Shown here piece by piece: positions 17,215-26,768 of a stretch of 30,752 bases of DNA. The position numbers and the translations under genes were made by a program. The number at the start of each line of letters is the position of its first letter. Position 1 is the stretch's first letter. This DNA is from an uncultured Duganella sp. (GTDB taxonomy: Bacteria; Pseudomonadota; Gammaproteobacteria; Burkholderiales; Burkholderiaceae): positions 1 to 30,752 of the forward strand of contig CAMLRG010000049.1 in the NCBI GenBank assembly GCA_946482335.1. The letters run 5' to 3'. Under the pieces are notes generated by a model. The model did no database searches and was not told the DNA's origin. It was given only the letters and a program-made list of their open reading frames with translations.

Positions 17215-17598
17215 ATGTCGATCGCGGCATCCGTCGCTGTTCGTCCTTCGCCATGCCTGCGCGCTTTGCGGGCAGGCATGGCTGCGTCCGTGCTGGCCGT
17301 CGGCGCCTGGTGCGGGCAGCCGCTGCTGGCCGCAGCCGCCCTGGCTGGACTGCGGCGCGATGTCAATTGCAGCCACATTGATATTTCGGGTGTCGGAGAA
17401 ATCCGGCTGACGGTATACCAGCAACAGTACCGGGCGCGGCTGCTGGACGGCTGCACCGTCTGGCCCGCGGCCTTGCTGCTGCATTGGGAACTGGAGGATG
17501 GGCGGCGCCTGTGGCTGGCCTTGCTGCCGGATGCCGTCGGCGCTGCCGATTGGCGGCGCCTGCAGGCGGCGATCCGGGCCCAGCTGCAAAAACTGTGA
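17215..17598 (+). CDS. YgfX-like small membrane protein
   Basis: A 127-residue protein with one long hydrophobic stretch (about residues 20-46, possibly a helical hairpin), then a small soluble domain whose pattern (RLTVYQQQYRARLLDG near 65-80, LLHWELEDGRRLWLALLPDA near 88-107, DWRRLQAAI near 111) resembles the YgfX/CptA family. In enterobacteria YgfX is an inner-membrane protein reported to affect cell division and cytoskeletal proteins; family assignment here is by pattern only. Start is the ATG at 17215. It is the first gene after the sigma-E-type promoter and lies 23 bases before rpoE, so it is probably part of the envelope-stress regulon. Confidence 0.65.
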   Translation: MSIAASVAVRPSPCLRALRAGMAASVLAVGAWCGQPLLAAAALAGLRRDVNCSHIDISGVGEIRLTVYQQQYRARLLDGCTVWPAALLLHWELEDGRRLWLALLPDAVGAADWRRLQAAIRAQLQKL

Positions 17599-17621
17599 AC
17601 CAATCTTCGCGGGGCTGCTCT

Positions 17622-18200
17622 ATGAAGGTGGACCCAGATCGTGAACTGGTCGAGCGGGCCCGGATGGGGGAGCGCTCGGCGTTCGACCTGTTGGTGGCGC
17701 GCTACCGGCGGCGCTTGCTGCGGCTGGTCTTGCGGCTGCTGCGCGACCAGGCGGAGGCCGAAGACGTGGTGCAGGAAACCTTCCTGAAAGCGTTCCGGGC
17801 CTTGCCGCGTTTCCGGGGCGAGGCGGCATTCTATACATGGCTGTACCGGATCGCCTTGAATGGGGCGCGCAATGCCATCTTGCGGCGGCGCCAGCGCAGT
17901 GCGCCGTCCGGGGTGGTGCCGGCACAGTTGACGGCGCCGGTGCCGGAAGTGGGGACGCCGGAATCGATGCTGCTAAGCAAGCAAGTGATGCAGACCATCG
18001 ACGCGGCCATGGAGGCCTTGCCACTGGAATTGCGCACCGCCATCGTGCTGCGCGAGATTGAAGGCTTGAGTTATGAAGAAATTGCGCAAATCATGGAGTG
18101 TCCGTTGGGAACGGTGCGCAGCCGCATTTTCCGGGCACGTGAAGCGATTGCCCGGCGCCTGCGGCCTTTGCTTGATTTGCCGGTCGATAAGCGTTGGTGA
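17622..18200 (+). CDS. rpoE: Sigma-E (RpoE, ECF sigma factor)
   Basis: A 192-residue extracytoplasmic-function sigma factor. Region 2 spans about residues 18-85 (DQAEAEDVVQETFLKAFRAL, FYTWLYRIALN), and region 4 spans about 130-182 (LPLELRTAIVLREIEGLSYEEIAQ, CPLGTVRSRIFRARE; the two segments are separated). The linker with TPES is typical of RpoE/AlgU. The ATG at 17622 matches the family start; the frame is open upstream, across the preceding gene. It directs transcription of envelope-stress genes including, most likely, its own operon. It is followed by a short ORF where the anti-sigma gene is expected, 9 bases away with a strong ribosome site. Confidence 0.95.
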   Translation: MKVDPDRELVERARMGERSAFDLLVARYRRRLLRLVLRLLRDQAEAEDVVQETFLKAFRALPRFRGEAAFYTWLYRIALNGARNAILRRRQRSAPSGVVPAQLTAPVPEVGTPESMLLSKQVMQTIDAAMEALPLELRTAIVLREIEGLSYEEIAQIMECPLGTVRSRIFRAREAIARRLRPLLDLPVDKRW

Positions 18201-18209
18201 GGAGGGGCG

Positions 18210-18668
18210 ATGATCTTGCTGCCGGATGAGGATGAGGATGCCATGCCCGAGGGCGCCCAGCTCACTGCGCTGATCGGGGAGGGGTTGCGGCGCAGTGTTG
18301 CCTGGGTCGAACCCAGTGGGGGTTTCGAGGCGCGCCTGACCGCGGCGCTCGATGCCGTGGAATGCGGCCGGGCGGGGCTTGCCAGGCAAGCCGCCCCCGT
18401 GGCGGAGGCAGTGCCGGTTGCCGATGCCAAGGGCCGGGCCGCATCCGGAGCCGGCGCGGACCGGAGCGGGCGGCCGGGCCGGCCGCGGACCGGCAGCGCG
18501 CAAGCAGCTCGGGCGGCACGGAACCGGTCCGGGCCGGGCAAGGCGCCCGCGACCGGAGCCGAGCGGGTGGCGCTGGGGGCGGCGGAGCCGCCTGCGGCCG
18601 AGGCGGGCGGGGCGGCGGCGGTGGGTGGTGACGGGGAGGGTTCGAAAGTGGAGGTGGCGGCCTCTTGA
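18210..18668 (+). CDS. Unrecognised ORF in the anti-sigma position
   Basis: A 152-residue ORF that starts 9 bases after rpoE behind a very strong Shine-Dalgarno (GGAGGGG, 18201-18207), so it is probably translated with rpoE. Residues 1-50 look like a normal protein (acidic start PDEDEDAMPE, then LTALIGEGLRRSV and PSGGFEARLTAALDAV, the last recalling the P-x-F-x-x-R helix of many anti-sigma N-termini). Residues 60-150 are low complexity, rich in Ala, Gly, Arg and Pro. There is no membrane helix, no HxxxCxxC zinc motif and no likeness to RseA that I can see. It could be a diverged soluble anti-sigma factor or a decaying gene. The GC content of the second half is even higher than in its neighbours. 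Confidence 0.5.
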   Translation: MILLPDEDEDAMPEGAQLTALIGEGLRRSVAWVEPSGGFEARLTAALDAVECGRAGLARQAAPVAEAVPVADAKGRAASGAGADRSGRPGRPRTGSAQAARAARNRSGPGKAPATGAERVALGAAEPPAAEAGGAAAVGGDGEGSKVEVAAS

Positions 18669-18774
18669 AAGCTTGGCAGGGCGCCCGCAACATATGGTCA
18701 CAATATGCGGCTCCCGTTTAACGCAAAGCTGATTTATATTGCCGATACTTCATTGACTTTCTTTGAACGCAACC

Positions 18775-20262
18775 ATGAAAAAAACCATGATTTCTGCGCT
18801 GGTCCTCAGCGCAGCCTCCCTCGGCCTGCCGGCCGTTGCCGGTTTCGCACCCGCCTATGCTGCTGCGCCTGCCGTTGCAGGTTTGCCTGACTTTGCCGAC
18901 CTGGTCGAGCGCGTCGGCCCGGCCGTCGTGAATATCCGTACCACCGAGCGCATTACCCAGCGCGATGTCGACGCGGCCGGACAGGCCGATGAAATGCAGG
19001 AATTCCTGCGCCGGTTCTTCGGCGGCCAGATGCCGCGCGGCCAGGGCCAGACCCCGCGCCGCCGCAACCTGCCGACGCCGGGCCAGGAAATCCAGCGCGG
19101 CATCGGTTCGGGCTTCGTGGTGTCCGCCGACGGCTACGTGCTGACCAACGCCCACGTGGTCGATGGTGCCGATGAGGTCTACGTGACCCTGACCGACAAG
19201 CGCGAATTCAAAGCCAAGGTGCTGGGCGCGGATGCGCGCGCCGACGTGGCCGTGCTGAAAATCGATGGCGGCAAGCTGCCTTACCTGACGATCGGCGATC
19301 CCAACAAATCCCGCGTGGGCGAATGGGTGATCGCGATCGGTTCGCCCTTCAACCTGGAAAATACCGTGACTTCGGGGATCATTTCGGCCAAGGCGCGCGA
19401 TACCGGCGACCTGTTGCCGCTGATTCAGAGCGATGTGGCGGTCAACCCCGGCAATTCGGGCGGACCGCTGATCAACCTGAAAGGCGAGGTGATCGGCATC
19501 AATTCGCAGATCGCCACCCTGTCGGGCGGCTATAACGGCATTTCCTTCGCGATCCCGATCGACGAGGCGATGCGCGTGGCCGACCAACTGAAGAAATCCG
19601 GCAAGGTGACCCGGGGCCGCCTTGGCGTCCAGATCGGTGAGTTGAACAAGGAAGTGGCCGAGTCGCTGGGCTTGAAGAACAACAAGGGCGCCGAAGTGAC
19701 CCAGGTCGAGCCGGGCAGCCCGGCCGACAAGGGCGGCTTGCGCGTAGGCGACGTGGTGATCAAGTACAACGGCAAGGAAATCGACCGCTTCGCCGACCTG
19801 ACCCGCATGGTGCTGGGCACGGTGCCAGGTTCAAAAGCGACCCTGACCGTCTGGCGGAAGGGCGCCCCGACCGATGTGCAGGTGACCGTCGGCGAAGCCG
19901 ATCCGGACAACAAGGTGGCCGGCCGCCCGGGCGGCAAGCGCGGCGAGCAGCGCGGCGGCGCCGAACCGGCCTCGGCAGCCAATGCCCTGGGCTTCGTGGT
20001 CAGCGACCTGACGCCGGCGCAAAAGCGTGAATTGGGCGTCAATGGCGGGGTGATCGTGGAAGATACCGATGGCCCGGCTGAAGCCGCCGGCCTGCGCCAG
20101 GGCGATATCCTGCTGATGTTGAACAACCACGATATCGTGGACGCCAAGCAGTTCAATGCCGCCGTGGCGAAACTGGATCCGAAGCGTCCGGCTGCCGTGC
20201 TGGTACGCCGTGGCAACCAGGCGCAGCACTTCTCGCTGCGTCCGGCCCCGGCCGCCAAGTAA
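18775..20262 (+). CDS. Periplasmic serine protease DegP/MucD (Do family)
   Basis: A 495-residue HtrA-type protease/chaperone for misfolded envelope proteins. Residues 1-30 form a signal peptide (MKKTMISALV, hydrophobic core, AYAA cleavage region). The trypsin-like domain has H127 (TNAHVVD), D157 (RADVAVLKID) and S228 (GNSGGP). Two PDZ domains follow at about 275-365 (RLGVQIGEL) and 400-490 (GLRQGDILLMLNN). A Gly/Arg-rich linker joins them. The ATG at 18775 begins a perfect signal sequence. It follows the rpoE locus, as mucD does in other betaproteobacteria, but no GGAACTT box is visible in its own 106-bp leader, so it may rely on the upstream promoter. A strong hairpin follows. Confidence 0.94.
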   Translation: MKKTMISALVLSAASLGLPAVAGFAPAYAAAPAVAGLPDFADLVERVGPAVVNIRTTERITQRDVDAAGQADEMQEFLRRFFGGQMPRGQGQTPRRRNLPTPGQEIQRGIGSGFVVSADGYVLTNAHVVDGADEVYVTLTDKREFKAKVLGADARADVAVLKIDGGKLPYLTIGDPNKSRVGEWVIAIGSPFNLENTVTSGIISAKARDTGDLLPLIQSDVAVNPGNSGGPLINLKGEVIGINSQIATLSGGYNGISFAIPIDEAMRVADQLKKSGKVTRGRLGVQIGELNKEVAESLGLKNNKGAEVTQVEPGSPADKGGLRVGDVVIKYNGKEIDRFADLTRMVLGTVPGSKATLTVWRKGAPTDVQVTVGEADPDNKVAGRPGGKRGEQRGGAEPASAANALGFVVSDLTPAQKRELGVNGGVIVEDTDGPAEAAGLRQGDILLMLNNHDIVDAKQFNAAVAKLDPKRPAAVLVRRGNQAQHFSLRPAPAAK

Positions 20263-20280
20263 GCACCGCCTGCCTTCCCG

Positions 20281-20328
20281 CGCCGCCGCGCGTTTGCCGC
20301 CCCGCAAGGCGGCAAGCCCGCGGCGGCG
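20281..20328 (+). terminator. Long GC-rich hairpin after the protease gene
   Basis: A two-part stem: cgccgccgcg (20281-20290) pairs with 20319-20328, then after a 3-nt internal loop ttgccgcc (20294-20301) pairs with 20308-20315, loop ccgcaa. That gives 18 base pairs in all. The following sequence (ttacattt) is only moderately T-rich. It is a probable terminator of the rpoE-protease unit. Confidence 0.65.
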
Positions 20329-20366
20329 TTACATTTGGCTGGTCCCGTTTGCGCACGGAGGAAGCC

Positions 20367-20759
20367 ATGCCGCATGAGTTTGACAACCCACATTCACCGG
20401 CAGAAGATGGTCGTACGGAGCTTCGTGTGACCAAGCTGGAGGCTGATGTCGTGGAGATCAGGGAGCGTCTGACGCGCATCGAAACACGCCTGGAGCGGAC
20501 GGCAACGAAAGAAGACGTGGAACGCATGGGGGCGACCATCGTCAAATGGTGCATCGGCTTGATGTTTGGCTTTACGACCACGACGATTGTGGTCATGACC
20601 TTTGTGCTGAACTACGCCGCGCCGCCGCAGGGGCGTTTCGCGAAACTGGAGGCCGCCATGGCCCCCCAGCCGGCGCCGATCATCATCAACATCCCGCCGG
20701 GCGCGCTACAATGGCAGCCCGCGCCCGAGGGGGCGCAGACTAGCCCACGCAAGCCCTGA
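20367..20759 (+). CDS. Small coiled-coil membrane protein, unknown function
   Basis: A 130-residue protein not recognised as a named family. Residues about 17-55 form an acidic/basic heptad-type coiled coil (KLEADVVEIRERLTRIETRLE), residues about 61-84 form a single transmembrane helix (IVKWCIGLMFGFTTTTIVVM), and the tail is rich in Pro, Gln and Ala. The arrangement resembles small phage XhlA-like or DUF1640-type membrane coiled coils, but no phage genes are near. Start is the ATG at 20367 with GGAGGA at 20357-20362. The next gene's ATG shares its position with the base after the stop codon (TGAATG), so the pair is probably co-translated. Confidence 0.65.
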   Translation: MPHEFDNPHSPAEDGRTELRVTKLEADVVEIRERLTRIETRLERTATKEDVERMGATIVKWCIGLMFGFTTTTIVVMTFVLNYAAPPQGRFAKLEAAMAPQPAPIIINIPPGALQWQPAPEGAQTSPRKP

Positions 20760-21014
20760 ATGCACTTCACCCTGTACTCCCGTTCCTACTGCCACCTGTG
20801 CGAAGACATGCTGGCCGCCCTGAATGCCCTGCAGACCCCGGAGCAGCCTTTCACCGTCGAGGTGGTCGACGTCGATGCCGACGAAGCCCTGGTGGCGCGT
20901 TTCGACGAGCTGGTGCCCGTGCTGTTCGGCGACCTGAACGAGCCGGAGCTGTGCCATTACTTCCTGGATGAAGCCAAAGTACGCGCCGCGTTGTCGAATT
21001 CATTGCTGAAATAG
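20760..21014 (+). CDS. Glutaredoxin-like thioredoxin-fold protein
   Basis: An 84-residue thioredoxin-fold protein of the glutaredoxin-like DUF836 group. The redox motif CHLC is at residues 11-14 in LYSRSYCHLCEDM, followed by a helix and VEVVDVDADEALVARF. The cis-proline loop is in ELVPVLFG. Small proteins of this kind commonly sit next to lepA in Burkholderiales. The substrate is unknown. Start is the ATG at 20760, immediately after the preceding stop. An element TACAAT at 20707-20712 could be a -10 box inside the upstream gene. Confidence 0.83.
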   Translation: MHFTLYSRSYCHLCEDMLAALNALQTPEQPFTVEVVDVDADEALVARFDELVPVLFGDLNEPELCHYFLDEAKVRAALSNSLLK

Positions 21015-21067
21015 CACTATTTCATACTCCTCCCTCGAGAAAACCGGCTTTCCCCTCTGAAATCCGG

Positions 21068-21073
21068 TAAAAT
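21068..21073 (+). promoter_or_regulatory. Candidate -10 box of the lepA operon
   Basis: TAAAAT lies 77 bases before lepA, in the same setting (TAAAATGC) as at acpP. No convincing -35 is visible (GGCTTT, 21046-21051, at best). If used, transcription passes through the hairpin at 21104-21127. Confidence 0.35.
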
Positions 21074-21103
21074 GCCGGGGGTTACCCTTGCATTGAATTC
21101 CAT

Positions 21104-21130
21104 AAAAAGGCGCTCAAGCGCCTTTTTGTT
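21104..21130 (+). terminator. Intrinsic terminator/attenuator in front of lepA
   Basis: A perfect 10-bp stem (aaaaaggcgc 21104-21113, gcgccttttt 21118-21127), a tetraloop tcaa and then gtt. By shape it is bidirectional. Only 23 bases separate it from the lepA start codon, too few for a complete promoter. Confidence 0.8.
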
Positions 21131-21150
21131 ATAGCTCGTTTCGATTTTTA

Positions 21151-22940
<1,790 letters not shown>

Positions 22941-22944
<4 letters not shown>

Positions 22945-23867
22945 CACTGCAATCCATCCTGGGCAATTTCGCGTTAATCCTGTTCGTCCTGATGGTGGTG
23001 ACCGGGGTCATCTGGGTCCTCGATTTGATGGTGTTCGCCAAACAGCGCCGCGCTGCCGCCGACCAGGCCCTGGCCGAGTACGATGCGCGCATGGCGCGTT
23101 CGGCCGCCAACGGCATCCGCATGGACGAGCAAGGCAACGCCCGCGCCAAGCTGGAGGCGGACATCCTGCGCCAGCCGACCTGGATCGAATATTCGGGCAG
23201 CTTCTTCCCGGTGATCGCGCTGGTGTTTTTCCTGCGCTCCTTCTTGTGGGAACCGTTCAAGATCCCCTCGTCGTCGATGGTGCCGACCCTGCTGGTGGGC
23301 GACCTGATCCTGGTGAACAAGTACACCTACGGCATCCGCCTGCCTATCCTCAACAAGAAGGTGGTGCAGATCAACGACCCACAGCGCGGCGACGTCATGG
23401 TGTTCAAGTATCCGAAGGATATGAGCCAGGATTACATCAAGCGGGTGATCGGTGTGCCGGGTGATAAAATTGTTTATCAAAACAAGCGCTTAACCGTCAA
23501 TGGCCAGCCGGTCGGCTACACGCCGATGGAAGATTACCTGGAAGAGGGCACCCTTACTTATCAGAAACAATTTACCGAGCAACTGGGCAACGTGCAGCAC
23601 CGCATCCTCAATAACGAGAAGGCGCCGCCGGTCGTCCTGGGCCAAGTGGAAGATTTCCCGGGCCGCGAGGCATGTACTTACAACTACGAAGGTTTTTCGT
23701 GCGTAGTGCCTGAAGGAAATTACTTTATGATGGGCGACAATCGGGACAATAGTGCCGACAGCCGTATCTGGGGTTTCGTGCCGGACAAGAATATCGTGGG
23801 CAAAGCGTTCTTCGTCTGGATGAACCTGGGTAATTTCAATTTCGATCGTCTCGGCGGTATCCGCTGA
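22941..23867 (+). CDS. lepB: Signal peptidase I
   Basis: A 308-residue inner-membrane protease that removes signal peptides from secreted proteins. Two N-terminal membrane segments are visible (about residues 7-32 and 85-105). The Ser-Lys dyad is S112 ([13 protein letters not shown]) and K167 ([12 protein letters not shown]), with the 55-residue spacing of E. coli S91/K146. The C-terminal [11 protein letters not shown] motif is present. It overlaps lepA by 4 bases and is followed 22 bases later by the DUF4845 gene. Confidence 0.96.
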
Positions 23868-23889
23868 TCAGACAAGGGGAGCAGATCTT

Positions 23890-24270
23890 ATGCAAGTGCA
23901 GCGTCAACGCGGTATCAGCCTGGTAGGCTTGATTATTGTCATCGCCATTTTGGGCGTGCTTGGCGTGCTGGGCATGAAGATCATCCCGACCTACACCGAG
24001 TACCGCGCCATCCAGGGCGCGATCGAGCGCGCCAAGATCGATGGCGGCGGCTCGGTGCGCGACATCCAGGCCTCGTTCCAGAAGAGCGCGGAAGTGGGCT
24101 ATATCTCCGCCATTTCCAGCCGCGACCTGATGATCGAGCGCCAGGGCGGCGAGTTTGAAATCAGTTTCGCATACGAGAAGAAAATCCCCTTGTTTGGCCC
24201 GGCCAGCATCCTTCTCGAATACGAGGGCACGACGGCCAAAGGCGGCGCGACGAAGAAGGCTGAAGAATAA
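23890..24270 (+). CDS. DUF4845 membrane protein
   Basis: A 126-residue protein with one N-terminal membrane helix (about residues 9-32) preceded by RQRGISLVGLI, which looks like a type IV pilin prepilin leader (positively charged, Gly, then hydrophobic) but lacks the Glu at position 5. The rest is a small soluble domain ending in a Lys/Glu/Ala tail. DUF4845 genes are a standard partner between lepB and rnc in beta- and gammaproteobacteria; the function is unknown. Start is the ATG at 23890. rnc begins just after the stop. Confidence 0.85.
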   Translation: MQVQRQRGISLVGLIIVIAILGVLGVLGMKIIPTYTEYRAIQGAIERAKIDGGGSVRDIQASFQKSAEVGYISAISSRDLMIERQGGEFEISFAYEKKIPLFGPASILLEYEGTTAKGGATKKAEE

Positions 24271-24273
24271 GTG

Positions 24274-25062
24274 ATGAATTTACAGTTATTGCAAACCAGA
24301 TTGGGCTACACGTTCCAGGATGCTGGATTGCTCCAGCAGGCCCTGACACACCGTAGCCACAGCAGTTTGCATAACGAACGGCTGGAATTTCTCGGCGACT
24401 CCATCCTCAACTGCGTGGTCGCCTCCATCCTGTACGAACGCTTCCACTCCCTCGACGAAGGCGACCTGTCGCGCGTGCGCGCCAACCTGGTCAAACAGCA
24501 ATCGCTGTTCGAAATCGCGCAAAAGCTGGAACTGTCGCAGTTCCTGCGCCTGGGCGAGGGCGAACTGAAATCGGGCGGCTTCCGCCGCCCATCGATCCTG
24601 GCCGACACGCTGGAAGCGCTGCTTGGCGCGATTTACCTGGATGGCGGTTTCGACAAGGCGGCGGCCGTGATCCGCGCCTTCTACATCCCGATCCTGGATA
24701 CGGTCGACCCGCAAACGCTGGGCAAGGATGCCAAGACGTTGCTGCAGGAATTCCTGCAGTCGAAGAAGATTTCGCTGCCGCTGTATAACGTGGTGGCCAC
24801 CCATGGCGCCGCGCACAGCCAGGAATTCGAGATCGAATGCCTGGTGCCCAAGCTGGGCATCCAGGTCTTCGGGCGGGGCGGCAGCCGCCGTGCCGGCGAG
24901 CAGGCCGCCGCCAAGCTGGCCCTGGAAGTGGCTGAAGAAGCCCTGAAAAAGGCGCCGGCCGCCAGCCGCAAGCCGCGCCAGCGTTCGGCCCAGCTCAAGC
25001 TGGCCGGCATCGCCACCGTCCAGAGCGACACGGCAGCTGAAAAGAAGCTCGCCAAACAATAA
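24274..25062 (+). CDS. rnc: Ribonuclease III
   Basis: A 262-residue double-strand-specific endoribonuclease for rRNA and mRNA maturation (E. coli 226). The signature [12 protein letters not shown] is at residues 34-45 with the metal ligands E38 and D42, and D111/E114 lie in [12 protein letters not shown] double-stranded-RNA-binding domain covers about 152-222 ([14 protein letters not shown]). Residues 223-262 form an Ala/Lys-rich extension absent from E. coli. ATG 24274 is chosen; a GTG at 24271 directly in front is possible. The gene is close to the DUF4845 gene and era. Confidence 0.96.
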   Translation: MNLQLLQTRLGYTFQDAGLLQQALTHRSHSSLHNERLEFLGDSILNCVVASILYERFHSLDEGDLSRVRANLVKQQSLFEIAQKLELSQFLRLGEGELKSGGFRRPSILADTLEALLGAIYLDGGFDKAAAVIRAFYIPILDTVDPQTLGKDAKTLLQEFLQSKKISLPLYNVVATHGAAHSQEFEIECLVPKLGIQVFGRGGSRRAGEQAAAKLALEVAEEALKKAPAASRKPRQRSAQLKLAGIATVQSDTAAEKKLAKQ

Positions 25063-25080
25063 CCGAATTGAGTTTGCACC

Positions 25081-25983
25081 ATGACTAGCGCACCCACCCC
25101 CGCCGGCTACCGCTGCGGATACATTGCCATTGTCGGCCGCCCGAACGTGGGCAAGTCGACCCTGATGAACACCCTGATCGGCGCCAAGGTCAGCATCACT
25201 TCGCGCAAGGCGCAAACCACGCGCCACCGCATCACCGGCATCCAGACCGTGTCGGACGCGCAGTTCATCTACGTCGACACGCCGGGCTTCCAGACGCGCC
25301 ATTCGAATGCGCTGAACAAGACGCTGAACAAGACCGTCACCAATACCCTGGAATCGTCGGACCTGATCCTGTACATCGTGGAGGCGGGCACCTTCAGTCA
25401 GGCTGACCAGCAAGTGATGGACCTGCTGCCGAAGAACGTGCCGGTGATCCTGGTGATCAACAAGTCCGACCGCGTGAAGGACAAGGCCGTGCTGATGCCG
25501 TTCGCGCAGCAGATCGCCGAGAAGTTCCAGTTCACCGCGATCGTGCCGGTGAGCGCCAAGCTGCGCTTCCAGCTGGACGGACTGCAGAACGAGATCAAGA
25601 AGTATTTGCCGGAAAACGAGCCGATTTTCGGCGAGGACGACATCACCGACCGCAGCGAGAAATTCCTGGCTTCCGAGATCGTGCGCGAAAAGCTGTTCCG
25701 CTTTGTCGGCGACGAGCTGCCTTACACCAGCACGGTGCTGATCGAGAAATTCGAGCAGGAAGGCAATTTGCGCCGCATTTTCGCTGCCATCCTAGTCGAG
25801 CGCGACAGCCACAAGTCCATGATCATCGGTAACAAGGGCGCCCGCCTGAAAGAAGTCAGCACCCAGGCCCGCCTCGACATGGAGAAACTGTTCGGCGGGC
25901 CGGTCTACCTCGAGATCTGGGTGAAAGTGAAATCCGGCTGGGCCGATAACGAAGCCGGCCTGCGCGCGTACGGCTACGAATAA
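25081..25983 (+). CDS. era: GTPase Era
   Basis: A 300-residue GTPase that binds the 3' end of 16S rRNA and assists 30S assembly. G1 GRPNVGKS is at residues 19-26, followed by the effector [10 protein letters not shown]3 DTPGF near 60 and G4 NKSD near 123. The KH RNA-binding domain is at about 205-290 ([21 protein letters not shown]; here longer than the motif, key piece GNKG). ATG 25081 has a weak Shine-Dalgarno. It shares one base with recO (TAATG), so their translation is probably coupled. Confidence 0.97.
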   Translation: MTSAPTPAGYRCGYIAIVGRPNVGKSTLMNTLIGAKVSITSRKAQTTRHRITGIQTVSDAQFIYVDTPGFQTRHSNALNKTLNKTVTNTLESSDLILYIVEAGTFSQADQQVMDLLPKNVPVILVINKSDRVKDKAVLMPFAQQIAEKFQFTAIVPVSAKLRFQLDGLQNEIKKYLPENEPIFGEDDITDRSEKFLASEIVREKLFRFVGDELPYTSTVLIEKFEQEGNLRRIFAAILVERDSHKSMIIGNKGARLKEVSTQARLDMEKLFGGPVYLEIWVKVKSGWADNEAGLRAYGYE

Positions 25984-26759
25984 TGTCTGAGCTGGCAGCC
26001 GCTGCGCCCAACCAGCGCCGCCGCGCGCCGGGCCAGCAGCGTACGGTCGGCACGCGCGTCAGCGGGCAGCCTGCCTTCGTGCTGCATTCCTATCCCTACA
26101 AGGAAACCTCGCTCATCGTCGAACTGTTCACGCGCGACTTCGGGCGCGTGGCCCTGATCGCCAAGGGCGCCAAGCGCCCGCATTCCCAGCTGCGCGGCGT
26201 GCTGCAAACCTTTCAGCCGCTGACCGTCGGCTGGAGCGGCAAGAACGAATTGCGCACGCTGACCGATGCCGACTGGGTCGGCGGCATGCTGCCGCTGGAG
26301 AAAACCGCGCTGCTGTGCGGCTTCTACCTGAACGAACTGCTGGTCAAGCTGACCGCGCGCGACGACGCGCATGCGAAGCTGTTCGACCAGTATGTCTCCA
26401 CCCTCAACCAGCTGGCCCACAACGAACCGGCGCCCATCGTGCTGCGCAAGTTCGAAATGGCGCTGCTCAAGGAGACCGGCGTGGCGGCCGATCTGGCCCG
26501 CTGCACGGCCACGCGCATGAAAGTGCTGCCCGATGTACATTACGTGGTGGACCCCGAGCGTGGCCCGCGTCCGGAACGCGACGACGACAGCACCCCGCGC
26601 GTCGCCGGCAAGACCCTGCTGGACATGGAGCGCGAGGACTACACCGACCCGGCAACGCAGGCGCAAAGCAAGCAGCTGATGCGTTACCTGCTGTCCTGGC
26701 ACCTTGGCGGCGCGCCATTGAACACGCGCCAGATATTGATCGATTTGCTGCAACTTTAA
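25983..26759 (+). CDS. recO: DNA repair protein RecO
   Basis: A 258-residue recombination mediator that works with RecR/RecF to load RecA on single-stranded DNA. The OB-fold N-terminal domain is at about 20-100 ([42 protein letters not shown]; given in pieces), followed by the helical domain with [10 protein letters not shown] and ALLKETG near 160. Typical for gram-negative RecO, no zinc cysteines are present. An extra 20-residue Ala/Arg-rich N-terminus precedes the OB fold, so the true start could be slightly later, but the coupling to era supports 25983. Confidence 0.93.
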   Translation: MSELAAAAPNQRRRAPGQQRTVGTRVSGQPAFVLHSYPYKETSLIVELFTRDFGRVALIAKGAKRPHSQLRGVLQTFQPLTVGWSGKNELRTLTDADWVGGMLPLEKTALLCGFYLNELLVKLTARDDAHAKLFDQYVSTLNQLAHNEPAPIVLRKFEMALLKETGVAADLARCTATRMKVLPDVHYVVDPERGPRPERDDDSTPRVAGKTLLDMEREDYTDPATQAQSKQLMRYLLSWHLGGAPLNTRQILIDLLQL

Positions 26760-26768
26760 GAAAAGAAT

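Noticed and set aside
15858..17603. A 581-codon open frame antisense to fabF and the YgfX-like gene
   Set aside because: Same artefact: third-position GC in fabF removes stops on the opposite strand.
18352..18732. Alternative 126-codon frame overlapping the ORF after rpoE
   Set aside because: Arg/Gly/Pro-rich with no ribosome site. The 18210 frame has the strong Shine-Dalgarno, though its own second half is also low complexity.
18669..18774. Sigma-E promoter directly in front of the DegP/MucD gene
   Set aside because: No GGAACTT-like -35 with a matching -10 was found in the leader; TTTAAC and TATATT are only 12 bases apart.
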